Below are positions 44,161 to 55,540 of a stretch of 64,000 bases of DNA, piece after piece (position 1 is the stretch's first letter; every line of letters starts with the position of its first letter). Made by a program: the position numbers and the translations under genes. The DNA lies in contig NC_051131.1 in assembly GCF_014839805.1 (NCBI RefSeq), positions 14,186,913 through 14,250,912 of the forward strand. The letters run 5' to 3'. Below the pieces are notes generated by a model. The model was not told where the DNA came from, ran no database searches, and saw only the letters and a program-made list of their open reading frames with translations. The stretch is from Manduca sexta. Lineage: Eukaryota > Arthropoda > Insecta > Lepidoptera > Sphingidae.

Positions 44161-44460
44161 ACTCGGTGTATTGGTGAGTGGTGGTGAGTCGATTACGGGA
44201 ACCTAGGTATGCTGATCCCTCATTACTCATTAGGGAACCCTGAAATCTCTCGCAAACCAACACCATCGCGTAATTACTAAACAAACTGCACCGGATTAGC
44301 ATTTCGTGACACGCGTGCCATTTTGTCCCATTCCGGGCGGTTTTGTCCCATCCCGACCAATTTCGGCCGCGTGCACGCGCCACGGAATTATGTGCCTGTT
44401 GGATATGTAATTGCTGCGTAAACGCAAATCTCATTTGTATTCTGGTCACCATGCACGGGG
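44161..44460. other. GC-richer unique block with 20-bp tandem pair
   Basis: TTTTGTCCCATTCCGGGCGG at 44321-44340 is followed immediately by TTTTGTCCCATCCCGACCAA. The block is unique in the window, CpG-rich (GGCCGCGTGCACGCGCC) and lies 0.7-1 kb upstream of the 43435 exon. The 100-codon minus frame across it has no recognisable domain. Candidate regulatory DNA. Confidence 0.4.
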
Positions 44461-44714
44461 TTTGGAGCTACGCTACAATCTCTTATATTCAACGCTCAAT
44501 TTTGCTTGGGTAATCAGTTTAGTGTTGCTGTTTAGGTGATAAGAATCCTGTGGGATATTGTTTACATCTTGTATCTACCTACCACCATACAGTTAGCCGT
44601 AGTATCTGAACAAATTAAAGATAAAACAAAATCTGGATCCTTCCTTTTAAACCAAATATGAGGAATCGTTTTAAAAATGTCCAATTTTTTAAATTTTTAC
44701 ACCTCCCCTATAAC

Positions 44715-45080
44715 TAGGGATGTGACATTGTTGATAAAAAAATCGATTTTTAATGAATCGTTTTTTTTTTTTTAATTATGAAAAATTGAATTTGATTAAA
44801 TGAATCATCTAAACTGTTTTAAAAGCACAGAAGGAATGCCATCATAGATGCACAGATGGCGTTAATGTAATTTTTATGGAGCTATGATAGTATTCTTTGG
44901 CAGTTCGCGTTCCGGGCTCCAAGCCAGAAGACCAAACGTAATGTCGGGGTGCATTTATTGCATGATTGTAAAAAATCGATTATTAATTTTAAAAAATCAT
45001 GCATTAAAATCGATTTTTACTTTAAAACAATCGATTTTTAATCGATTATTTCCATAATCGATTATTTTTTCACATTCCTA
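44715..45080. mobile_element. hAT-type MITE inserted in a SINE B copy
   Basis: Terminal repeats TAGGGATGTGA (left) and TCACATTCCTA (right) and perfect 8-bp duplications CCTATAAC at 44707-44714 and 45081-45088. Subterminal regions are dense in AATCGATT words (ATCGATTTTTAATCGATTAT on the right). 366 bp, non-coding. The flanks together spell the CCCCTAT(C/A)AC..GTCATGG stretch of SINE B, so it landed in an older SINE. Confidence 0.9.
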
Positions 45081-45088
45081 CCTATAAC

Positions 45089-45190
45089 GTCATGGAACGG
45101 AATACACACGGTGGAAAGTGGGTGCACCAATTGCGCCCCTGCATACCACTACGCAGATAAAAGACGGTGTATGTGTCTGTGGTAAAATTT
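45089..45190 (+). repeat. SINE family B, 3' part
   Basis: GTCATGGAACGGAATACACA, GTGGAAAGTGGGTGCACC, GCGCCCCTGCATACC and a GGTGTATGTGTCTGTGG tail correspond to the SINE B 3' half. It is interrupted on its left by the hAT-type element. Confidence 0.7.
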
Positions 45191-47485
45191 TCATGTCTCC
45201 AACTTTTTACAAATATTTTCGAAATGATTTGACTGTAATTTTATTTAACGTTTTTAATTCCTTATACTTGCAATATAAATTAAAATCATATTAAACTCCC
45301 TCCACTTAACTTTACTTAAAATAAATGAAAAAATCAAATTAATAATAAATTCTATAGGCTCTCGTATCACGTTCATGTGAATAAATATTCATCGTATCGT
45401 TCCGTAATATTGATTAAGCTCGTTTAATAGATTTTCAGTACTTATATGGAAAATATATTAATTTATACTGCCTCATTTACGAGTAAAAGTACCAGGGTAA
45501 CATATTTATTAAAAATTAACATGTTTCGATGGACTGATATTGCGCAATGAACAGTATCGATATTCTTTACGATGCAGATAAGCGCTTTATTTATGCGAAA
45601 AGAAAATTAAATAAACCTTCGAATATATTTAAATAAATAAAATATTTATTTATAAAATTTAACGCTAATGATAAATTGTCGTTTAATGCTAATAATGTTG
45701 TATCTAAAAATTTAGACAAATTAGGTACCAGGATAACAGAATAATGAAGTAGTGGAATAGCGTCAGTCCCCTCACGACTGCGAATGCGCCACGGCTCGAC
45801 GTCTATTAACAATTTACGTGGATACTCATCGCCGTACAATTAACTTGTACCAAAGCAATTAATTTTAATTAGAAACATCCCGGCCCGAGAAAAAATACAA
45901 TTTAACGAGAGTCGAGATGCAAACTCATTTGTCACGGATTTTGACGATTCTTATTTTGAAAAAGTTTTCCGAATTAACGCTCGGTTGTGTTCAATTTGAA
46001 TTTGCGGTTGTTGTTGAAATGAGTTGGAACGTGATTAGGGCGTTGTGTAAGAAAATTTCTTTATTTTAAAATTGCGAATTATAAAATTATTTATTTTAAA
46101 ATAGTGACGGAAAAAAATATATTTTAAAGTATTGAATGATTTTTTTTATTTTGGAATGAGCATCAGCTAATGCAATAGTAATCAATAATACTCTAAAGTA
46201 GCGTCATTCAATTTTTTTTATCATCAACAAACGTATGATGCTGCGCTGTGTCAATCACTCAAAAACCGTACAATGCAAGCAATGTCTTAATTGTTAGGTA
46301 ATAAGAACGATTTTAAATATGCAGTTGATTATAATACAATAAATCCGTTAAATTCCATACCATACTCGTAAATTTCTCGTAAAGTAAAACCATGTTCATC
46401 CTGAAACAACAAGGATAAACTAGTGCTCATAAAATATATGTGAGAATCTGGACCTCTGTCTTAACTCTATAGGTGACAATGCGGCGTAATAAAATGTAGA
46501 GTCTATTATTGTGATCTTGGTATACTTCTAGTCTCTTAGGGTTGAAACTAGGCATTATCTAATATATAGTCTTGATAAAGTTTATAAGTACATCTCTTGG
46601 GTGTCGTTTCTGTGTTTGTAGTTTGTACACTATTTATTATAGAGAGTGGTGCAAATGTTATCACATTTTTTTTAACACAATACTGGATACTTTAAGAAGA
46701 TTTGTAAATTATGTACGAAATCTAAATAGACGTGTAGCCGTAATATTTTTTTCGTTTTTATATTTCACTAAATTCCGCTGCGAGTAATAATTAAAAACTA
46801 TTAAAATTTCCAGAAATATTACTTAATGCAAGTTATTTACTAATCGTAGCCATAATTATTGGTAAATCAGAATTTTTTTTACAAATTATGCATTTACTTT
46901 AATATTTAATGATATAGTATGCCTATAATATCGATGAAAATTGAGGATAATTTTTTTTCTTCTTTTAATGAAAAACATTTGCGGCACTTTGTTTATTTTA
47001 TTAAATTTATTAGTTTGTATGGCATGGTGATCAGCTCACGTATTTGGCACTCTTGTGGTACAAACTTTGTCTATTTACTTTTAGACTATACTGAACTTAC
47101 CACCGCATCTAGTTTAAAACAAAAAATCAACATTTAAAATATACAAGACTATTCATCCAATTGAAATTCAGTTACAAACTACAACAGTAGCTATATGATA
47201 GACTCCATGTGTGAGCGTAGTCTAAATAGCTTCCTGTTTCCGACGGAAATGGCCATCGTGCCTGCACCTTTGTACCCAGGTTAATTGGGACGCATTCATA
47301 CATGATTTTGATTGCTGTTAAATTGAATGTATGATAGGAATCCTTCTACCTTATCATTAGCAGAAGTCTAGAACGTACGAGTATAATAATTGTTAAAAAC
47401 TTTCCGCGTGGTTTTAAAATTAAGGAGGTGGGGTCATCGGCAGCTATATTAATGAAATAAGGCCAGCATAATTTTAGCAACTGTC
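45191..47485. other. Long AT-rich intronic stretch
   Basis: No exon or repeat recognised. GC-richer islands at about 45765-45800 and 45905-46045 are short. Frames at 45591-45839 (minus), 46572-46787 and 46919-47137 (plus) are AT-driven and unsupported. Confidence 0.45.
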
Positions 47486-47498
47486 AAGAAACGATCGG

Positions 47499-47749
47499 AA
47501 GAAAGGGTTTATAAGGCGAATGTGAATGGAAGAGCCGGTAGGGGTTGACCGTACCGAACCTTCGAATGTCAGATCTGACAATCTCAGTAAAGGCCAGGTC
47601 AAAAGTACCCGGAACCGGAGGGAATGCATGAAAAGATTAATGAAGGTGGAGGAAGCGCGAGAAGTATGTCAGGATCGTGCAAAGTGGCAATCCATAGTGT
47701 CTGCCTACGCCTATGCGATAGAGGCGTGATACTATGTATGTATGTATGT
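47499..47749 (+). mobile_element. RTE-like LINE, 5'-truncated tail with (TATG)n
   Basis: The plus-strand frame (47526-47729) ends in RECMKRLMKVEEAREVCQDR and AKWQSIVSAYAYAIEA followed by a stop. This is a C-terminus of the (K/R)DR.(K/R)W..(I/L)V type found in moth RTE-like LINEs. A TATG repeat tail follows. Perfect 13-bp duplications AAGAAACGATCGG at 47486-47498 and 47750-47762 bound the insertion. The frame is intact to its stop, but the copy lacks endonuclease and reverse transcriptase. Confidence 0.85.
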
Positions 47750-47937
47750 AAGAAACGATCGGTATATGATATTTGAATCACACTATACTTGGTTACGGAC
47801 AAATTAGTTGTCCCAGAAACTCAAGCTTCTCTGTTCGGTTTTATTAAATGCGTAACATAGTCGATCTTTAAAGGAGTTGTAATGGCAAGTGTGTGGGCAT
47901 GATAGGTAGTAGAACTTTTTATAATAATGAGTAATAT

Positions 47938-48165
47938 TCTCAGCCCTGTATTATATACTACCCCATTTCTTGGCACCAGCCTCCTCTACTGCTAAGAGGG
48001 ATTATACCTTTGTCCACCACGCTGGTCTAATGCGTATTAATAGACTTCACACACCCTCAAAATTCCTCGGGTATTCTACCAGAGAAATTCTCAAGTATGC
48101 AGATGTCTTCATGATATTTTCCTTCACCGTTAAAGCAAGTGATTATTTACAAAGAACTTAACTTT
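47938..48165 (-). repeat. SINE family C, 3' part
   Basis: On the complement: CTTTAACGGTGAAGGAAAAT, ATTTTGAGGGTGTGTGAAG, GACCAGCGTGGTGGACAAAG, CCCTCTTAGCAGTAGAGGAG and TAGTATATAATACAGGGCTG. The tRNA-like head is missing. Confidence 0.75.
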
Positions 48166-48988
48166 ACGTTTAGTGAAGTACATTTCTTGTGCTGGGAAAA
48201 ATACCATGTCGTTCTCACAGTTCTAGTCTAGTTAAGTCTAGGTTATGCTGTTTACAAGAAGCAAAAATGACATCAGGCTCCATATTCTTGAAAATATACA
48301 CACGAAACGTTCATGTTTTCACATAAAAGCGAATGTCCCGTCGCGTATTTTCTTTAAACGTATTTCACACAAGTTATGAACCGGTTTAGAAGTAAGGAGG
48401 TGCAGCGTTAGTAAATTCTTTGTTTTACGCTGTGTTTTAATATTTGCATGAAATATTCTTTAAAGCGTTTTGTTTGCTTTGTGACGATATGGACTTATTT
48501 AAAGTTCTGCCCTAGTTACAAATTTAATGTTATATTTAATATTTGGACAATTTTTGTTAAGCCCTGTCTTTCAGTTCCAATCATTTTTAGGATTGTAGCA
48601 TTTTGGATTTTATAAAATGTTTCGAGTTTCGGTGTTCAGTGTCATGCCACTTTCGATTTTGGGTTGCAGGAGATACAATGGCGTTCTGAACAGGATCAGT
48701 AGCGTCGTTGGCCATAGTGGGGAACTGTATAAAAATGTGTTGGAGGCCCTTCAAGGCAGTGCGAACTTTAAGGCGTCTGTTTAAGGCTAACCTAGATGAG
48801 AGCTAGGAAGGGCCTCGCATCATCAATATGTTTGAAATGCCAGTCCTTGAACACATTAAAACAGTGTTAAGGATTCAGTTCAGAATTCGTCCACGAATAC
48901 AATAAAATTCCATTATAAAAATCTCTTAAACAATACAATTGTTATTGAAATACCGAAAAACGAATATCTATAATGAATGATCTTTTAC
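48166..48988. other. Intronic DNA, no clear feature
   Basis: 48640-48830 is GC-richer and includes GCGTCGTTGGCCATAGTGGG and GAGAGCTAGGAAGGGCCTCG. This may be a scrap of a LINE, but I could not place it. Confidence 0.35.
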
Positions 48989-49040
48989 CTGTAATATTTT
49001 TGCGGCCGTCACGTTCCCATTGTTTCGCATCCACTGCCGC
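48989..49040 (-). CDS. Candidate 52-nt upstream exon of the ADAM-like gene
   Basis: On the minus strand the acceptor-like TAATTACCTCGTTAG precedes 52 nt, followed by a fair donor ATTACAG|GTAAAAG. Read as AAVDAKQWERDGRKNIT it is open and ends with one G, the phase the 43485 exon needs (G+AA = Glu). The peptide is hydrophilic with a possible N-glycosylation site (NIT), which suits an extracellular N-terminus. A second frame is also open over a longer stretch, and the acceptor is mediocre, so coincidence is quite possible. Separation from the next exon would be about 5.5 kb. Confidence 0.3.
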
Positions 49041-49394
49041 CTAACGAGGTAATTACAATAACAATGCCGGTACCGAGGGCGCGATGAATGAAAAAAACAC
49101 GTCACACCAAATACCATTGTGTTTTGTTGGCTAGTACCGGTAATTATTGCTTTTGATATATTTTTGACTTGTCTTTGTCCTCGAATGTTATATTAATTTT
49201 CGTATTAAAAATCTGTTACATAACATATTGGTATGCTTTAATGAATCATTACCCGTCCTCGCTTTGTCGACGTCGGTTAAAACCTAATATGAGTGTATCT
49301 TGCACGAGATGTTTATAGTTAAAAGTAATGTCTCGGGTGAATGATGCAATGATTTGTTATGTAGTACTTCGTTGTTTGAAATTCTGTATACTTT
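49041..49394. other. Spacer
   Basis: AT-rich with two similar short palindromic words, GCCGGTACCGAGG and AGTACCGGTAATT. Nothing called. Confidence 0.35.
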
Positions 49395-49650
49395 TTTTTA
49401 TACAGGCATTGAAAGTGTCCCAATGCACCTGATGATAATGCAGTGGGGTCCAATAGAATGTCGAATGACGATAGATGATTACCCCTCGACAGTTGACACA
49501 ATTATGTCGGCCTATTGAAACCGGTTATACACAGATTGATCCCGGAACGCGACACTTATGTGAGCCACTGTGGCGGCTTTTAACACATTGTGTACGATGG
49601 TCACTATCCGGGCGGATATTACCACCAAATTACCAGCAGCAAAACTTATT
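49395..49650 (-). repeat. Repeat family F, near full
   Basis: Complement of 40555-40832: ATGCAGTGGGGTCCAATAGA, GATTACCCCTCGACAGTTG, GATCCCGGAACGCGACACTT, GATGGTCACTATCCGGGCGG. The (ATTACC)n array is collapsed. Confidence 0.8.
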
Positions 49651-50349
49651 ACTGTTTGTGAGTAGACTTCGAGATACATCAGACTGGATGTAAACGTTGA
49701 AAAACCTTAAATCTTAATTATCTTATAGGCCTATTACACAATATTCAAGTAATTTAATCCACCAATTAACTTATTGATGAACAGTTGATGCTGAATGTAA
49801 TATTTTCTATTTGGAGCTGGACTTTTGTATTTGATCGCTCTATATTCAACGATTAGCGTTTACTCAGATCTCGTGAAACAGACCCTAAATAAGCGAAAAT
49901 AAATTGTAGTTAATTGAAGGTAATTCAAATCTAACAAATCAGCATAACGTCAATGTCGCGTAAATTAACTTAACTAAGGTCCAATATTGACAGAAAGACT
50001 AACAACGAATGTACAATTGATAATTTGATTCACGATCGATATTTCTTCAGACCTCTTGGAACTTTTTCTACGGTACAATTTAATCTGGGTGCCTTTTCGT
50101 CAGACTTGTGATGGAGGTCCGTATTATCTTGTAAATTGTTATGTTGGGGAAACGTATAGTTTTGGGAAAGTATAGTGACTATACTAATAAGTAAAGAAAT
50201 ATAGAATCCTCCTGTAATCCTGGGCCCTTCCGCCGTAACGTGAAAAAAATCCTAAAAAGGCTGATATGATTATGTCAATTGACATAAAATATCTGTTGAC
50301 ATTCAATAATCTGGACGGCATCGCGGTTACTAGCAGGTGCAGTACAGTC
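49651..50349. other. AT-rich intronic DNA
   Basis: Nothing recognised. Confidence 0.4.
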
Positions 50350-50540
50350 ACTATCTATATATATAAAAATGAATTGCTGTTCGTTAGTCTCGCTAAAACT
50401 CGAGAACGGCTGAACGGATTTATCTTATCTTGGTCTTGAATTATTCGTGGAGGTCTAGGGAAGGTTTAAAAGGTGAGAAAAATTCGAATAATTGCCGGGA
50501 AAATCCTCAAAACAGCATTTTTCTATTTCCCATACAAACG
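50350..50540 (+). mobile_element. Helitron-like 5' part, second family
   Basis: CTATATATATAAAAATGAAT and TGCTGTTCGTTAGTCTCGC, then AACTCGAGAACGGCTGAACG, TCTTGAATTATTCGTGGAGG and TCTAGGGAAGGTTTAAAAGG, is a common moth Helitron-like start. The matching 3' end type (GACAACGTCTGTCGGGTCAG) is present only at 54935 in this window, so the element here is truncated. Confidence 0.6.
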
Positions 50541-50841
50541 TTTTCTAACTAATGCGTAGAGTCAATTTGAGCTTTATTGCTATTGTATAAAGTTCACTGT
50601 TGTCTAAGCAATGTAGGTGTGTTCCTAACATCAAAGCAGTGTGCGTTGGAGCACAGAATATAATAATGTAATGTCGCGTTCTGAAACTCAACAAAAGTGA
50701 TATCGCGGACCCGATTAAATTGAACAGTCACAAAATTTAATATATCATTAGTTATTTGGTTGGCTTCACGATATTATTTCTTTTGTTTTAATTTAAAATG
50801 CATGTTTTCGTTATGGACAATTTTTGAGCTACTTTTGCATA
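50541..50841. other. Spacer between two Helitron-type elements
   Basis: No recognisable feature. Confidence 0.35.
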
Positions 50842-51672
50842 TCTATACTTATAATAAATCTGTAGAGAGGTCAATTCTGTACATGAAATATATTTCCAAA
50901 ATAACTGGGGGTGATTAGGGATCGATACTGATGCCAAAAATGCAATTAGTAAAATTTTTGTCTGTCTGTCTGTATAACCGTTATGGAAACAAAAACTACT
51001 CGACGGATTTTAACGAAATTTGGTACAATTATTTGTCATACTCCTGTGCTGGTTATAGTATACTTTTCATCACGCTACAATTAATAGGAGCAGAGCAGTG
51101 AAGGGAAATGTTGGGAAAACGGGAGAAGTTACGCCATTTTTTAAGCTTCCGTCGCGTGTGAAACCTTAATGGTTAAAGCTACACAGAAATCATGTATGAC
51201 GGAAATATTCTCCTTAAAATTATGTTAAAAATATCCCACGACAGCATATGTCTATCTTTTATGGTTGACTCACAATAACACGTGTAACTCCCGATAGCTT
51301 AGCAGTTCGAAGCTTTCTTATTATATTTGTCTACTCTTACGTTTATAACACTCTCAGTCATCCCTAATTAAAAAGTTAACATTATTACATATTCCAGAAA
51401 AAGAATCATAGAAATCGGTATAGAAACACCAAAGTTATACATGAAATACGCTAATAATAAGCCATCATGCGTAAATACTGAATCATGCTATAAGGATTAT
51501 TTTTGTATATATATAAGGTCGCGAACGCACAGGCAGGCGGCTTGCTTGGCACCTAGAGGCTAGCGAATCACCTAGCGAGTAGCTTCGTAACACGAACATT
51601 CTCGAACGTTCGCGACCGGCTCCATTTTTGAAGTCCGAAATCCACGCGGGCGAATTTGCGGGCGGAAGCTAG
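50842..51672 (+). mobile_element. Helitron-type non-autonomous element, subfamily 1
   Basis: TCTATACTTATAATAAATCT start and GGCGGAAGCTAG end before T. It carries the GGTCGCGAACG / CGTTCGCGACC-bounded module (51517-51620) intact. It is colinear with 18079-18915 and nearly identical by eye, suggesting recent amplification. 831 bp, non-coding. Confidence 0.85.
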
Positions 51673-52562
51673 TATATATATAAAAGAAAACGATGTTGAT
51701 GGTTTAACATAAAAATGCCAGCTTGATTTGAGAAATATATATTGCCGGGCCCCGAATTTGGGATGTATATTTTTCTATGTCACCAGGAGTTGCTCGCGGC
51801 TTCCCCGCGTGCAATTCTTTCCAGCTACAATATCCCCAAAACTCTGTACAACGCTGGCGCCATCTGTTTAAGTCAAATTAAATATATAAACATATCCTAC
51901 GAGAGGAAATTACTAAGGTAAAATAGTAGCCAATCCAAGTCATAGTCTACCCATGTGCCAATATCATCCCAATCTGTTCTGATGTTTCTGCGTATATTTT
52001 GACAAACATCAATTTTCACAAACTTTAACATTTATATTAGTAAGTAAGATAAGATTCTTGTGCCTCGGAAACAGTAGAGAGACAAATTATATATTCCTTA
52101 TGAATCAATGAAAAATATTATACCGTTGTTACAAAGAAACGTAACAAATCATGCGAAATTAAACACCTATTAAGATAACCGAATGAGATTACCACATCAT
52201 TTCACGGCGTCCATTACCGGTAGAGGGCTAAGCCGGGATAATGCGTTCCTGTAAGCAATTCCTAAATTAGATTCCGGGAACACTCGCATGTTTCATTAAA
52301 ACTTGATAAATAGAGTCGTGTTGCAGAACTTCGTTCGTTTCTGTGCAGTTTCTGATGAATCGAAAGTTGCAGTTAGTTTAATGTTAGTTGGCTCAATGTT
52401 CATACGATTTCTTAATTGCATATAGTGGGTAAATATATTAAATTTTATTACTGACTAAATAGCTAGTCAATTATTTGTTTGAAATTAAGATAAACGTAGT
52501 TCGATGCCAATATGCCATGCTTCTCGAAGGTAGGCAGAGGTGTGATTATAGAACTCATACTT
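51673..52562. other. Intronic DNA, no gene
   Basis: Moderately GC-richer at 51745-51810 (TATTGCCGGGCCCCGAATTT). No exon recognised. Confidence 0.4.
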
Positions 52563-52572
52563 AGGCAAGGTA

Positions 52573-52906
52573 TAATAATATTAATAATATCAGCCCTGTA
52601 TTATATACTTGCCCACTGCTGAACACGGGCCTCCTCTACTACTGAGAGGGATTAGGCCTTAGTCCACCACGCTGGCCTAGTGCGGATTGGTAGACTTCAC
52701 ACACCTTCGAAATTCCTATAGAGAACTTCTCGGATGTGCAGGTTTCCTCACGATGTTTTCCTTCACCGTTAAAGCGAACGATAAATTCACAAAGAATACA
52801 CACATGATTTTTTAGAAAAGTCAGAGGTGTGTGCCCTTGGGATTTGAACCTGCGGACATTCGTCTTGGCAGACCGTTCCACACCCAACTAGGCTATCGCT
52901 GCTTTC
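52573..52906 (-). mobile_element. SINE family C (tRNA-headed), full copy
   Basis: On the minus strand: head GCAGCGATAGCCTAGTTGGG (A box-like) and CAGGTTCAAATCCCAAGGG (box B-like), body CGTTCGCTTTAACGGTGAAG and GTGCGGATTGG on the complement of CCAATCCGCAC, then CTACTACTGAGAGG, and a TATATAATACAGGGC end. It is flanked by AGGCAAGGTA at 52563-52572 and 52907-52916, a 10-bp duplication. The best-preserved copy of this family in the window. Confidence 0.88.
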
Positions 52907-53289
52907 AGGCAAGGTAACATCTAACTTATTTATTGGTACAGTTCCATCATTTATACCGAGCACTATAAAACCTGGAGCGATCATTTTTTAAAAAAACAAA
53001 CTCATTCTAGTTTTTTATCGAAAGCACAGCAATGTGGCTTCAAGATAGTTTCTTTAAGATTCTTATTTACATTTCTCTCATGACTTACAGTCAATAGGGT
53101 TGCCACTTTCCCAAGCATTTTGTAAAAAGGATATGACTGGTATACCGCCTGCCTATCGTCAACAATTCTTCCTAAGATATTAAATTTAGAAATGACACGA
53201 TCTATACTAACCTATGACATCTTACTTCTTTACTATTTTTTTACTTAGTTAGAATATAGACTAATAGTTTAAATGCAAATGTTTAGATG

Positions 53290-53410
53290 TGTGTTAAGAG
53301 TAAACTCAGATACCGCGTAACGAATTAGGATGCAATTTGGGACACGGATATATCATATCCTGGATTAACATATAGGCTATCTTTTATCCGGGTATTTTTT
53401 TTTGTAGAAA
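53290..53410 (+). repeat. Degenerate Helitron body fragment
   Basis: ATACCGCGTAACGAATTAGG, ATTTGGGACACGGATATATC and CATATAGGCTATCTTTTATC with CCGGG follow the order of Helitron-like bodies seen at 60945-61165 and 63055-63207. Ends lost. Confidence 0.45.
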
Positions 53411-54734
53411 ATATTATATTCATAAATTTTTAATTATATATGTGGGATTAGTTAGAATTAAGAAAGTTTTAGTCTGCTTCAGTTTCTGGCTGGTGATAAA
53501 ATATATTGAATGACAGAAAAAGCGTCACGTGAAAATGAAGACGTATGAAGAAAATAAGATAAATAAGATGTGCAACAATTAACAATAAAATTGTCCAGAA
53601 GAATTTCGCTTTTTTTAATTTCAACATCCCACATATATGTCATTGGCGTACAAATGGGGCTATAGATTGAGTGATTTAAAGCGTACAAGAAGGCCTCACG
53701 AGGGTGAAGCCGTGACCATCACCTAACAATATAAAGTAATTCACATCCAATCCCAATTGATCTAAACAAAGTCATTCGCTATAAAGCCGTTTCATATCCA
53801 ATCCCTTTTACCGGTTACCCTACATAATTACAAAGTTCAACTTGCCAATGGAAAGCCGCGAATTGAGGTAACATTTTTGGGGTAACGGGCTGCTCGAGTG
53901 ATAAACTTTCTACGGCTTTGCGTAACTTTAGATTTCTGTTTTTGGCAGCATTCTATTGGTCGGAAAATTAATTTCGAAACATTAATGTGTTAATGAAATT
54001 AGTTACGGTTTAACGCAAATTGAATTGAACGTGTTGAGGTAGTTTTGTTTAAGCTTTTTTGACGGATCAATTGTTGCTAACAATAATCGTACGTAATTAT
54101 TGCTTAAAGAAGTTGCCCCGTCTGATCATGTTGAATAACGAGACAATTCTTACTCAATTTTCAAAAGATGATTATGGCTGCATTAATCTCCTAATAATAG
54201 CCCCCGGCTTTTAAATTTGGTAAAATGTATTATAAATGTGTGGGTATGTTTTGTCGTCTTGGACGCATGTTAAGTCCTGAATTCGATTCCCAAGTTGGGA
54301 AATACTTCGATCGATTTTTAAAGGATTTAAGGACCATCATTCGAACTTATGTTCGATTTAAGACAGAAGGTTTTAAATCTATGTTAAATTCTTTAATTCT
54401 CGCTTTAAACTAAAAAGTTTATTAGCAAAGCTAATATACTTATTACTGTAGATACCGGTTATAACGACGCATCCTTTATAACGACTTAATGCAAGATGCC
54501 GAGAAATGCATGTATAAATAAAAGTATCGTTTATAACGATTATGAAATACAGCGTCCAGATAATGTGATCCTATAATTTTTTACATAACCTTAGTATCGG
54601 CATCCGAGCAAGCGGTTCGCCTGATTGTAAGCAGCATTTACCGCCCATGGACTATCAGATTCAGGGGCACAGTCAAGCCATTGCCTGCCGGAAAATCAAT
54701 GTCATTATATCCCCTTATCATTATTCACCGATTT
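53411..54734. other. Intronic DNA, no gene
   Basis: 53755-53905 contains TTACCGGTTACCCTAC and TTTTTGGGGTAACGGG motifs. 54595-54710 (ATCCGAGCAAGCGGTTCGCC and TTACCGCCCATGG) looks like a SINE scrap, not classified. The frames at 54225-54413 and 54647-54829 are unsupported. Confidence 0.4.
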
Positions 54735-54944
54735 CACTATTTTTTTTTTTGTTGTGTTTGTTATTGTCAGGAGAAGGTTTTTATGAAAGAAAAAATTCAA
54801 ATAATTCCGCGGAAAATAAGAAAATTTAACGAAAATATTAATTTTATATAACTGTCAATTGTTTGAAGTAACTGTCAGCGATTGACAGAATGCGCGCTGC
54901 AAATTCATGGTTAAGACGGGACAACGTCTGTCGGGTCAGCTAGT
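54735..54944 (+). mobile_element. Helitron-like 3' part, second family
   Basis: Ends AAGACGGGACAACGTCTGTC then GGGTCAGCTAG before T. GACAACGTCTGTC can fold into a short stem (GACA..TGTC) just inside the CTAG end, a proper Helitron 3' signature. The 5' half is missing here. Confidence 0.7.
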
Positions 54945-55014
54945 CATATATAAATGGTGAAACAAATTTATTTTTAACTCCTCATTCCCTGCAAAAATAA
55001 ACACGTTTCTTAAT

Positions 55015-55159
55015 TACACTTCCAACGTGTTAGTGACACGGCGGGGTTTGACGGAGGTACGTGAGGGCGGTCCCTCCCCCGCGACTTGTTACCTGGCGGA
55101 CCTTTCTGCCGCGGACCTCGCGGTTTCGATATTTTGATTGAGTTTGATGGTTTTTTTAT
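55015..55159. other. GC-rich unique island
   Basis: High GC (GGCGGTCCCTCCCCCGCGAC; CTTTCTGCCGCGGACCTCGC) between a Helitron end and a family G repeat. Frames are open on both strands: plus LTEVREGGPSP and CYLADLSAADLAVSIF; minus KISKPRGPRQKGPP with a donor CCAG|GTAACA in phase 1. Neither has a good acceptor. It could be an exon of unknown type, a promoter-like CpG patch or chance. Confidence 0.35.
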
Positions 55160-55265
55160 AGGAGTGCAGCAAAATAATCGCCTTCGACCTGATTGCAAAC
55201 AGATTGGTGTCCAGAGATGATTTCCAGTCGACTCAATTATGCCGGCCTGTTTGAAACCGTCTTTG
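55160..55265 (+). repeat. Repeat family G fragment
   Basis: AAATAATCGCCTTCGACCTG, ACAGATTGGTGTCCAGAGA and CAATTATGCCGGCCTGTTTG align in order with 29470-29600. Confidence 0.5.
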
Positions 55266-55540
55266 ATCTCTACTGTATTATAGCATAACGTCTAAATTAA
55301 ATCATATTTATGGGCACTCCTTCTATTTGTCCTTTAACCTCCTGCACTATTTGTTGCTAGGAAAGTTTATCATAAGGCTCAAACTTCGATTTCTACGTTA
55401 GTATTATCTAAAAGTCAAATACTCTCTGAATAGCGAATGGTATTTGGGTTAAAAACCTGCCATAGTTGAAACGATACGACTCTTACATTTAACAAAAAGA
55501 AGTACCCATAGAATTCATCAACTACTTGACAAAATAATAG
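55266..55540. other. Spacer
   Basis: AT-rich; no feature. Confidence 0.3.

Noticed and set aside
44146..44165. Plus-strand 20-nt microexon between TTGCTTTTTCAG and GTGAGTGG
   Set aside because: Good splice-like words, but there is no neighbouring plus-strand exon, the length is not a multiple of three, and it lies antisense to the called gene.
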